From Microdochium bolleyi (Eukaryota; Ascomycota; Sordariomycetes; Xylariales; Microdochiaceae): a DNA stretch of 64,000 nt. A program made the position numbers and the translations under genes. Location: NCBI GenBank assembly GCA_001566295.1, contig KQ964249.1:310001-374000 (forward strand). Direction: 5' to 3'. The notes beneath the pieces are model-generated. The model was not told where the DNA came from. It ran no database searches and saw only the letters and a program-made list of their open reading frames with translations. Positions 10,641 to 21,740 of the stretch are shown in pieces. The first letter of the stretch is position 1, and each line of letters opens with the position of its first letter.

Positions 10641-13600
10641 GTTTTCCGAAACTGAGAACGATCTTATTTGGGCTTTTTTTCGTCTCTGCGAATTAAGTTG
10701 CGAGATTCCTTGCCTTCTTAAACTATTGCATACTGGCTTTGTTCTCACTCTGTGGAGCGGCCCCGGCTTCGGCTTCGGCTTCGCGATCGTGAGTAACGTG
10801 TCCGCTACCACCGATGACGGCCTTTGCGAGTTTACGCCGTTCCCATTGGAAACTGAATAGGGCGAGGTGATGATGTTAAGTGTAGCAAAATCAAGAATGT
10901 GCGTATGCAGATGGCGATCCATCGTGATCAAGGTCATATCTTGTGACTTTTGCTAGGGTTAGGTACATCTACTTGGCCTGGTAACACTATGTCTGTTCTC
11001 CTGTGAAGCTATGGAGGTGTTGGGAGAACAGGTCCTGATCCGAAAGCAGTAGCATGATCGAAGTTGTCTGCACGTCGAGTTGTCCTTATCCGTGAAGTCT
11101 TCATGGCTCTTGTACAGAAGGATAGACCAAATTCATGTGTACCTATTAATTGGATATCAGATGGTCTGCTGGATCAGAAGCTAATACTTATTCCAGCACA
11201 GTAATTTTGTGTCATACCGCGTGGATCTATCATGTTCACCACGCCTGTACTCAGACACGAACTTGCTGGTCCTATCGAGAATGGAGATTATCGCACGAGT
11301 GACCTTTCACTTTGCATTCAGGTGCAGAAGCACCTGGACGATCAGCTCATCATTTGTCATTGTATCAGGAAAGCACCTCCTGTGGACAAGAACAATTGAT
11401 ATTTGTTGCATTGTATCCCGCACTCTTCTCTTAGCTATTTCCAACAAATGTGATTCGTAGACCATCGCCTGGTTTCTGTGATCGAAGTGTTGACGCCATA
11501 ATGAAGTGTAAGACAGCTGAAGGCTTCAACATCAGGTCTTTCGCACTAAACATAAATATAAGTCGCATAAGAACGCAGGGTCCTGTCTCGAGGTCACATG
11601 GATCGAACTTCATGCATTCAAGCTGGGCTTTATTTGATGGTAAATCTTTACGCCTGGTTTGTTTTTATTGTCTCAACGAGCATATGAAGTACAAGGAAGG
11701 AAGTGAACAGAGTGAAATTATTTGCTCCTTTGGCGTCATTGTGTGAGTGCCCTGACTCCAAGCTATAGGAAAGAGGCCAGGTCAGTTTCAATCATTAGGT
11801 CAATTTCAGATGGCAGCCGTCCAGAATCCTTCCGGCTCTCTAACAGGGTCTGCTTCAACGGCCAGTCTAGAGAGTCACGCTCTGAGGTCAAGAGCTTTCA
11901 GTTGCCTCGCACATACGTAGAGATCCGTCCCCACGGTGCAGCCTCTGCATCACTTCTACTCTGGCTTGTGCTTAGAGCTCAAGAATTCTAAAGTGCCGTG
12001 TAAGGTTGTCTGCCTCAGCTATCTCTATTCACACGAATTATGATAACTACTCAGAATCAGAGACTTGTTTAATGACTCAGGTGAATCGTCCTTGATCAAG
12101 TGCTCCTCTCGATTTAACTACCTCATCTCCTGGGTCAAAACCTACAAAACATTTGAGCACTTACTTGAACAAGTTTTTGAGACATCACTTGAGCAAGAGT
12201 TTAATGAGTGCATGTTCCGATCAACTAAGACAATGTTCTATGTCCACCGAGGTGCATTCGAGCCTAGATACCAAACATCACTCCTAACCTCCATACTACA
12301 ACCAGCACAGGCTCCTCCAGCACAAACTCTCTCCAGTGACATCTCCCGAGTCCAGCACTATCAACTCACGGGTGACATTCAATCGATATCAATCTTTTGG
12401 AGATCCATCGAACACAATAGACCCCGCGTGTTTCGTGTTTCAGGACCTGCAGAGAAACAACTCCGTGCTGCATGACAACCCACAGACCTGGAGATCCTGA
12501 CCACTCACAGACGACTCTGAGCATAGCTCCAACCACATACGGTCAGCTTTGCACACAGCTCAACCACTCACATTACACGCTTCTGGACGTTTACCCAAGC
12601 ACAGGGGATGCCCTCAAACACTGGCTGCATACGTCTGACCTGTTCATGCACACGAAAGGGGCATCAGGGGGCTCGCGGATGCGTGGCCGCAGACGTCTAT
12701 ATAGGTAAGACGAAGTCCTCGTTTGTGTCTGCTTTTCTTGTGTACATAAATATGCAACGAAGACGCCGGTTGACTGGCACGCAGAAACACCAACAGCCAA
12801 AGACAAGAATCGGAGGAACGAGGGGGGAAGCCCAGCACCGCAGGGAAAGACGACAGGCACTGCATCGAGTAACGCAACACCAAGCAAGACAGCCTCAACT
12901 AGTAGACCGAGGAGGGAACGAAGCAACCAGAATTTCGGAAGCAGACAGGGCCATGACCGGACCACAGCCGACGAGCGAAGACTGCAACCCTTAGGTCGAC
13001 CTCTTTAACGGGGATTCCAATCGAGGTTCCAAGTCATCCAACAACATCAAGGAAATGCCATGGGCGGCCTCAAATCTCTCTTCAGAGCAACTCGAGCTAC
13101 TCTGAGGACCCTCTCTCGCCCACTTCGTCCAGCGTTGCCCACGGCAATGACCTCCCAACTTGCACGACGGACACGAACCGGCACGAACGAGATCAAGGAA
13201 GGGACCCTGTGAAGCAAAGCAGGAACACCGTCGCAACCCGCGGCAGGTGCGGGCGCCACCACTGGCCAGGTGGCCATTCTACAAAGAACAAGGACCTCAA
13301 AACTCGATAGATCATAGCAATGAGGCCGGTGCCCGAAGTCCACACGAGTCAAGAACCGACGCAGGGACTCTCCTCGGGCATGCCCGTAGTCAAACCGATG
13401 GGATTCACCTTTCGGATCGAGCGGCGAGCCAGAGCAAGAGCGAAAAAAGCAGCGACAAGACCTCCGCAAGCGACGGAGTCCAGCTTCAGGCTCACCACTG
13501 CTCCTCGAGACGAGACTTTTTCGGTCCGTTGATTTCTGGGGATGTTCCTGCCATCGCCACCTCATGGTGCCCGTTCACAAGCCGGAGGATGGAAAGGATC

Positions 13601-16600
13601 CTCTTGTTCTTCGCTCGGCTGCGCCATTTTCAGCGATTTGCTCATACAGCCCCGGGTCTAGGCCAGAGCTTCCAGGGATCCCTAGACGCTTGCTTCCCAA
13701 CCACCTGACTTTCGCAGCATCGGGGAGCGGGAGGAGCGGCGAACGTGCAGCCCAGATTCACCCGGATGTCCAAAAGTGCAGAGAAAGCGTGACGACTGCT
13801 ACCCTACGAGCCAGAGCTGGCCCACAACCCTGGAGGCGACCTGGTCGCAACTGGCGGATCGAAGGATGCAGGTTGGGTCGGCTAGAAGGGACCCCACGTC
13901 GCATCGCGGGCCTGCTGCTTTCACTCGCGTGCAGCAAGCATTTCGGTGTTCCGAGGTACGGAGTGCGATTCCTATTCCAGACTCCCCTGGCCTGAGTCAC
14001 GATCACATGTGCCCGCATCCAGACAAGGAACATGGCCACTGGGGACTTGGTCCACTCTCAATCACACATGGACAGCATGCAGGGTTCCGGCGAGATCGAC
14101 TCATTGCCCGCCATTTCTTCCACTGCGTCTGTGGCAGGGCAGCGACGAGAGTGGGTTTGCCATAGCGTTCTATTGATCCCTTCCCCAGATCTTCCCCAGA
14201 CCATCGAAAACAACTCCCCAGATTCGGGGCTGCTTACCATTTCCATGAACAATGGCGTATTGCGGGGAATGTAGAATATACCTGGACAGGTAGGCCGCTC
14301 AGAGATCACGCCACCCGCACTCGGACCAACCATCAGCACAAAGGTCGTGTTTCCGGCTTTGCCGCTCATTACCGATGAGTGTCTTGAGCATGGCCGAGGA
14401 GCGACGCCTGCGATCTTTTGTTACGTGATGTTTCGCCCACCAGGAAGAGGTAGACTGGGAGCATTTTGTTTCGTTTTCTAGACAAGCAAGCAGAAGCTGT
14501 TGCCGAATTAGGATCTCCTGGCAAACGGCAGATCGTTGCTGCTTGATTATCGCCAGCTCCACGGTAAGAAAAACCCCGCCGGGTCAGCAAAGAACCCGGT
14601 ACGAAAAGACGACTCCATGGTGTCCATGGGGTGGGTCTATAGCGGCGGCTCGTATGGATGTTTTGGTGCTGCTTTTGCGAGAGTAACATGGCCAATTGCC
14701 ATCCCTGCCACTGCAGCCCACACGTGACGATCTAGAAGTCTGAGTGATCAGATGCGAGAAAAGACGCTGCGTTACTCGCTTGGAAACTCCAACAATGCAA
14801 TTCGCCTCGGCTGCTCCGAGTCGAGAAGTCTGACAGATTGAGCGCACAGCTGGTCCAGCCGCAGGGTGATCGGCACGGGGCATGTGGACAAATACGGAAT
14901 AGCAGCCAGATGAACAAGCTAGCCTTGCAGACGGGAGTGTAGTGATGTTGCCCATCACCCCAACTTTTGCAACCAGTAGCACTGCCGTTCTGCCCACCAC
15001 GCTCGCAGGCGCGCTACGATTGCAGCCTAGTGTGTGGGAGGGGAGGAGCGTCATGCACATGCTAACTTGATAGGTGTTGTTACATGCCGAGCTGGGGTTG
15101 CGTTTCGCGGAGGACGACAGCGTGCAGGAAGCACATCAGTCACATACGCACTCGGCGAGATGTCAATTTGGCAGAAGCCGTCAGTGGCGATTGGAGTATA
15201 CAACGACAGAGCTGCCCGCCAAGACTGCCTCTTCCCCCCTATTTCGCAAGCGAGGTCGTTTGCTCTGCCTGGGCCCTCGCCGACACCCTCGATGGGTGTT
15301 GGCACTTCCCCGCAGTTGTTCCTCGGCAGCGGCCATCTTGGCAAATTGCCAAGGGATGCGGGGGAGGAGACAGGCCCAACTGTCGCCTGTCTGATTGGCG
15401 CCCGATCCCAAAGCAGTGCGCTGTATTCGCACTAGCTCTGGGTGGACCGCGGGGACCCCACAACCCATTGTCGTGGGGCCTGTTTAGCGCCTTGTGGGAC
15501 AGCCAAGCACACTGACAGGTTCTCTCTGTAGGGACCTTTTCGACAGCAGAGCAGATCCATCGCAAGTGGGGAGGCAACTCCAGGAACGAGGTACGTCTAT
15601 GACACAGCGGGTCGCGACATCCATCGAGGGAGGTGTCTACGACTGGAGGGCAGCAGAGAGTGCACCTAACCCGGGGTCAGAGAACAATCTGGTGAGCCGG
15701 CCGAGACCAGTCAAGATGCGGACAATGACCGAGTACCTACGTGCACGAACGCCAGTAGACACACAATGCAGACAGCAAGATCGGGACAGCTTGGCGCCAC
15801 GTGCGAGACAAGAAAGGTTTTTCACGTGCCAGGAACAACACCGCCACAAAGGAGCTGTGGAGAGCCAGACTACTGCAAGGGCGGGCGGCCTTAGTGCCCA
15901 AGTGCCCGGTGCGAAGGAGAGGCGCAGGATCGGCGGGCGCTGGTTTTTTTGGTCTTGTGGGAGGTGCGCCCTCCCTCCAACGCCTGTGCTGTATTACTAC
16001 TGTACTTCCGCCCACGGAAGCGCCCCCCCACCGCGCTTTCTTGGTGCACTCATTAGTCCTCGAGGCTGATTGCGACGTCATTCTCCACCGCGACTTTTGG
16101 CAACGTGATGCAGCTGTTACTTAGCGCAAAGCCTAACAGCCGCGTAAATGTGCCCTTTGAGTCCTTAATAAGAATAAAAAAGGACATCACGCGAATTGCT
16201 CCAAACTCGCAGCTGTGGAGATTGGGATGGGCGCACAGCAGTGAAGGGACAACCTATCAAAGCTAATCAGGCAGTTCGCGAGGCTGAGTGGCTTTTTGTT
16301 TTTTGTTTTCCGCCAGCAGAACAAAGAAAGATCCAGCCGCCCGCGCAATAAATCTCACTTACCTACCTTAGCCTCTGGCCGACAGCCGACCAACCACGAA
16401 CCTGCACATTTCAACGACCACGCAGTGATAGGTACGTACCCTGATCAGGGCATCCAGCGAGTGTGTGTGCCATCCCGGCCCGCATTTGTCGGGGCTTTTC
16501 GCGGCTTTCTTTCCTTGTGAGGGCTAGTATTTGCTGGGGTACTATCAAGGATCGCGGGTCCACGGTAAAAGCAGCGGGATTTTCCCCTCTGCCCTCCCTG

Positions 16601-16736
16601 TCCGGTGCGTGCGGGTGAGCATGTGGGGGAGAGGGGGATTGACGCGGCGGCATGGGGTTGTTACTTGTGTACTATGCCAGGTGTGTATGAGTAATTCGAA
16701 GTGGCCAGAAAAAGTCTCTGTAGATAAGTTACCAAT

Positions 16737-16756
16737 AAAAAAAAAAAAAAAAAAAA
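16737..16756 (+). repeat. A20 homopolymer tract
   Basis: Twenty consecutive A residues follow ACCAAT. No target-site duplication or retroposed coding sequence was recognised in front of it, so it is listed only as a simple repeat. Confidence 0.9.
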
Positions 16757-18710
16757 GGCATGCAACACAGGGATTATTACAGCCGCAGTGGTCGTGTGCC
16801 AACAACAGGTCTGGATGAGCCGCAGCAGTCATGGTGGTGGTCGAGTGACTGTCTCTTCCCGCAGAGCCGCGGGCGCACCGTTGAATATTCTATGCATAAT
16901 AGCGTGATCTAGTTCTAGGAAGGGGCACTCTACCGCACCTGTATTTGGTTCCGAAAAAAAACCAATAAGTAACTGCGGTGCAGGGAACACCCGGACTTCG
17001 GCAGTCTCTCCCGCGCGTGCGGGCCTCTGGACAACTGTGAATCCTCGCATTGTTCAAAGGATAGTCCGCGCGCGGTAGGTATAGAGGCTGATGAGTCCGC
17101 GGAAAAAGCCGGACGTGTTGATCGTCCCGTGTTGCTTGAGCCAGAGGTGCACCCCCTGACACAAGGCTGAGCGTGGGAAGTTTCGCGCAGCTGGAGGAGA
17201 ATGATGACAGCACGTGAGATACCTCGCGAGGGGGACGTAAACATGGAAGCACGGCAGAGAGATTGCGATGGCGCTGCTGTCCTGACAGATCATTCCGATG
17301 GAGGTTGGCTACGAGATGCTCCGACCAGCTCGCGGCCCGTTAATTCCCTCAGTCTGTCCCCGTGTAACCAGCACTTCCTTCCAGGGAGCTTTGGGAATCC
17401 GGAAAAGCTGCCGTGATTACTAGTTTGTGATTGCGATCGGCCGGACGTGTCGTCATGAATGTGCGAGGCATGCCCCCCGTCACAATGCCGCGAAACCTGA
17501 CAAAGTCAAAAGCGCATTGTGCTTATTCCCCTAGGAAATTGTTGCCTCAAGGCGAGACGGGAATCAAGTACATACCTGCGCGACCTTACCCGTGGACTGG
17601 ACGTGCCGCTGGGAAAACGCACGACATCGTACCGCTGCCGAGCGTCAAACAGCCCGGCCAACACGGCTCGCCTCCGTGTGATAGGGAAAAAGCAAGTGAC
17701 ACCCATGCTCCATATCACAGCACCGGCCCCGGGTCAAAACAAATAGGAGAGCGCAGAATGGCAACCCAGCCGGACGTAACCCACCCCACAGAACATACTT
17801 TCCGATCCCCCAGAGCCCCATAGTCTGTACTCTGCCAGGTACCTACGTACTTGTCCCGGCCGCCTTTCCGGCGACCATTTGTGGTGTTGATCTGCGAGTT
17901 GCACAGGAGGTGCCGTCCCATGCAGGACAACTTTGGGAGGAAAAACTACCCTTCATCTCCCACAACTCTGCGCTCTAGTATTCGGTGTTTCAAACAGAAA
18001 GGATAGCCGTAGAGAGACGGGATAGACATGTCAGTTCAGGTCCAAAAGTCAGGCCACGCACGGCACGGGGCACATGCACACTTGCCAACAGCGACCAGGA
18101 CCCCCCCTGCCCTTGTCACCCCCCACACACACACACTCTCCTCCTCACTACGCTACGCTAGTGACTTACCCTACCCTGGTCGGCACTGCACAGCGAGGCC
18201 CTGCGCAATATGATCGCCCGACGAATCAGAGGGCTGTGATGGGCTGCCACGGCCTAGCCTCGCAACGCCTTGCCTACGAAGAACGAGGAAGTCGGTGTCG
18301 CTAGGCTTGCGGGAGCTGGGTCGTTGTTCCCAATAGGGTGAGACTGTCGCGCTGTTCGTTTGCCTGACTGCAATCACGTGTAAGTGTGTGTGCTCGGTGT
18401 GTGTTAGTAGGAGACGAGAGTGCGATCCCTATGGCTGGCGTTCTTTCACTAATGAGCACGCCGGTGGGAAGCGAGATGACAGATGTTTCAGCAAAATCAA
18501 ATTAACCATTAACTCATTAAGCTTGCCTTGAAGAAAGGTATCGGGAAAGACGTGTCCACGCCAAGAGTCCCGACAAGCTAATATGGGGTATATGCAATTC
18601 CATGTCATCATCCTCCCGTTCGTCAAGAAGTCCGTGTTGCTCCTCCTCTGCCCTCCTTTCCTATGCTTGCTCGAAGCCGCGAAGCTTCTGGTGACAAGTG
18701 TCGTGTCGTC

Positions 18711-18730
18711 GTGTGTGTGTGTGTGTGTGT
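18711..18730 (+). repeat. (GT)10 microsatellite
   Basis: Ten GT dinucleotides are seen directly. From 18770 to 18870 the same strand stays rich in TG-containing words (TGTGCATG and the like), so the microsatellite sits in a wider GT-rich patch in or near the 3' UTR of the minus-strand DUF3712 gene. Confidence 0.9.
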
Positions 18731-19089
18731 TCGCATTTATCATTAAGGATTGACTCCGCCGATGGGTATATGGAGGGTATATATGTGTAGTGTGTATGTG
18801 CATGTGCATGTTTGCACCGTGTGTGGTAATGAATGTGGTTGTTGTGGAAATGAGTGTGGTCGCGTTGTTTGTGTCGTACGCTGGTCTGAGTGTGAAGTCG
18901 GACATAGCGTGTGTGGGCTGCCTAATAGGCTCAAATGTTGACTCCTGTTGTATGTCGGGTTCTTCGTGATGTTCTTTGTCGTTATTGTTGTACTTCTGCT
19001 GCTTCATTCATCTTCGGCTCGGGTGTGTGACTTCATGGGGTGATAACTGGGGTGGCAAGAATTGAAGAAATCAAAATTCAAGGCGATCC

Positions 19090-20529
19090 TCATCGCTTGC
19101 TCATGGCCATGCCCATCTTGAGCATGGTCCACATCATGTTCCTCTTCACCATGTCGTTATCTCTCGTGACGACCTTCTTCTTCTGCGCGGCATCCCGTTT
19201 CCGGGCCGCCATCGCGTTCGTCGTGCTGTTGGTGTTTCCAGAGCCGGGCATATCGTCGTACGCGCTCCAGTGGTTGACCATGGACTCGATCAGAGTCGAG
19301 TTGAGCGATTCAGGCACGATGTCCGCGATGTTGATGTCGCCGCCTGTGAAGCTGGTGATGACGTCGGCAACGAGCTGGCCTATCGGCACGCGGGTGACGA
19401 GAAGCTTGGTCTTGAGCACTTCCTCGACGTAGGGGATGTGCTCGCCATTGATGGTAGTCGAGTTGCCCTGCGCACCAAGCTCAAGGTTGCCGGTCATGAG
19501 GGCGGAGCTCTGGCTGGCCATGATCTCCGCAAGGGAGTCAAACAGGACCTGGAAGTAGAGGTTGCCATTGCACTGGATGGCGTTGTCGCCTGGCGCGAGC
19601 ATGACGTTCTTGCAGGTGACGTGGCCAATGACAATCTTGCCGGACAGAAGGTTGAGGCCCAGGTCGCCAAGACCAAGGGTGAGGTCTCCGTGGTTGGGGA
19701 GGTTAACCGTGGTGCGGACGTTCTGCCCCTCTCCATTGGCGGGGACAAGCAGCTGCAGGTTTGTGACGGCGAAGCCCTGCAGCTTGTTGAGCGCCTTGAC
19801 CTTGACGGTCTTGTCAATGTGCGCAGGGGCGCTCAGGGCTCCTAGGCGGACGGTGGTGTCGCCTCTGACGGAGAGCTCAACTTCTTCCTGGTCAAATACC
19901 TTGTTGAAGAACTTGATCATCTCATCGCCGTTGGAGACGGTCACGGTCTGCTCCGCAACATTGACCTCGGTGTATCCCTTGACGTGCTGTCCAGGAATTG
20001 TGAGGTTTGTGAAGGGAGTGTACTGCGGAGTGTCCTTGTTGTAGAGGTAGAGGTTGATTGGATCCAGATCGGCGCCTAGCGGCGTGTCCAGCACAGTCTT
20101 GAGGGTCATTCTCAGCTCTGTGGGAGACAGAGCGATCAGGGAGCCGCCCTTGACTGGCATCTCCTGCTTGCTGACGATGTCCTGCACAATGGCAGGCAGG
20201 ACAACCTTGAACCTGTTGGCTCAGAGTCAGTGAACCTGCGCGTTGGGAGCTGGTAGGCAAGAATCGACTTACAAGATCGGCAACAGGATGGCAAGGAGGA
20301 CGATGGTGCCGATGAGCCACCACAGCCAGAAGCGAGCGCAGTGGCGCTTGACCTTCTGCCTCTTGGAGAGCTTCTCGGCAGGTACGGCCTTCTCGGCGAC
20401 ATGGTCAATGGACGAGGCCGTGTCTGCGGTGTGGTCGGCCGCCGTGGGCGAGGTCCTGCCAGCGGCCGTTACCGGCGGAGGCATGGAGTCGTGCTCAAAG
20501 TGGCTTCTGTCTGCTACGAACGTCGACAT
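19090..20529 (-). CDS. DUF3712-type single-pass membrane protein
   Basis: This looks like a fungal DUF3712 family protein (function unknown), 459 aa from exons 20273-20529 and 19090-20212. The N-terminal 66 residues are polar, followed by a basic KRQKVKRH stretch and one transmembrane helix at about 67 to 90 (FWLWWLIGTIVLLAILLPIL). This arrangement suggests a type II protein with the large C-terminal part outside the cytosol or in the lumen. The C-terminal part has repeated beta-rich segments with LGLGDLGL, GHVTCKNVMLAPG and FTGGDINIADIVPESLNSTL, which fit DUF3712/LEA-like lipid-contacting folds. The last 50 residues are basic. The 60-nt intron falls at the end of the helix. It is transcribed divergently from the repeat-protein gene across a 1.2 kb spacer. 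Confidence 0.85.
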
Positions 20530-21740
20530 GTTGACCTGTGCTTGCGATGACTCTGACCGTGTCTTGGCTTGTCGATGAGAGGTTGGCTAGGAGGACGAAG
20601 GCAGGCACGTCTGGAGGTTGAAGAGTCAAGAGACTGCAGCAGCAGGGTGGTGGACCCGGAGAGGCGAGCGGAAGGGGAGCAGGTCGTCTCTTGAGGACTC
20701 TGCGATGCGCCGGGGAGAGCTCGAGCGGGTGCCGAGCACGGCGAGGGGACCCCAGATGCCCAATCTGAGCATGTCGACCAGGACCCGGCGCGGGATCACA
20801 TGTTGGCCATGTCCACTGTCGATGAACGATGGCGCCGTCATTTGGGCTGGGGTTGTCGCCGGGGGAGACGAGCAGCTGGGTACCCCGCACGAAGCTTGAT
20901 TTCCCGGGGTGGAAGCGATGGTTGTTGCTCCTCTGGGCAGCCCGAGTCGACAGAATTGGCGATGCAGGTGCCTCCGGCCGAGGAGGTGTGGGGCCACACG
21001 TCGCCGCCTGAGTGCCGCGCAGAATCACAGGGGGGCATACAGGGGCCCCGGGGGTATCCAGGGCACCCCCGCTCCACCCGCCGCTTACTGCGTAGGGCAG
21101 GTATCGGCAAGCCACGCGAGCAGCCTCGCCGACCGCAACAACAACACCACCCGTCGACGTCGTATCGCCGCTGCCCCCAGATCACCACTCCTCGCCGAAT
21201 CTGGGGAAGGCAAGGACCCTCCTCTGGCCCCGCCCCAAAGGCGGCTTGCCAGCCCTGTCACCCGACTGCACATCGCTGCCGCTAATGTCACCTACCGCGG
21301 CTCGATTCTCGTTCGCGACTGTCACCCCCCCCCCCCCCCCCCCCCCCCCCCGGATTCAACCCCGGCCCTCCTCCCACGACACGAGCTGTCCGGCCTCGCA
21401 ACCGCCATGGCCAACCTGAGCGACCATGCCTCCAGCCTCTGCTCCGAGGCTCGCCTCCTCCCAGCTCGGGGCCCTGCATATCCACATGTCAACGACCAGG
21501 GCCACCTGCGGAGTACTCGCATCGTCCCTCTTCCCCAGACTGGCAAGCCTCGACATGCATACGGTCTTAAGCAAATCTTGACCCGCACCGGCCTCGATGC
21601 TCTGTCCACGGGATTTCTCTCTCTACAGACTTAATCCTCCTCGTCCGCATCCTCTGGTGCTCTCGCCAGCCTCTTGTCCCCCCTCCTCCCCATCCTGGCT
21701 GGTGGCATCAATCTCCCATCACGTCTAGCCAGCATCCACC
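20530..21740. promoter_or_regulatory. Shared divergent promoter region of DUF3712 and repeat-protein genes
   Basis: This 1211 bp spacer separates two divergent start codons, so it should contain both promoters. It is GC-rich, has a C27 tract at 21325-21351 and a long pyrimidine-rich stretch (about 21590 to 21735) directly before the repeat-protein ATG. Frames of up to 240 codons here are products of low stop density in C-rich DNA and are not called. Confidence 0.5.
21325..21351 (+). repeat. C27 homopolymer tract
   Basis: Twenty-seven uninterrupted C residues lie about 390 bp before the start codon of the secreted repeat protein. Such G/C tracts can adopt G-quadruplex or i-motif structure and are prone to length change; length may also be affected by sequencing error. 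Confidence 0.9.

Larger units (their letters stand above)
10641..19089. other. 8.4 kb region without recognisable genes
   Basis: This is the longest gene-free stretch in the window, between the GNAT gene and the DUF3712 gene, both on the minus strand. The part at 11.0 to 12.4 kb is visibly richer in A and T. From 12.5 to 17.8 kb the DNA is of mixed composition with many frames of 60 to 190 codons on both strands, none with a domain, signal or plausible exon chain that I recognise. From 18.1 to 19.0 kb it is rich in CA/TG repeats. Promoter DNA of the GNAT gene (about 10.65 to 11 kb) and the 3' UTR of the DUF3712 gene (about 18.8 to 19.09 kb) probably lie at the edges. No terminal inverted repeats or transposase frame were found by eye. 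Confidence 0.6.

Noticed and set aside
13160..13708. 182-codon frame in the gene-free island
   Set aside because: Composition is evenly mixed with no motif, signal or good start; overlapping frames of similar length occur on the other strand.
16737..16756. A20 tract as the tail of a retroposed element
   Set aside because: No target-site duplication, element body or processed coding sequence recognised upstream.
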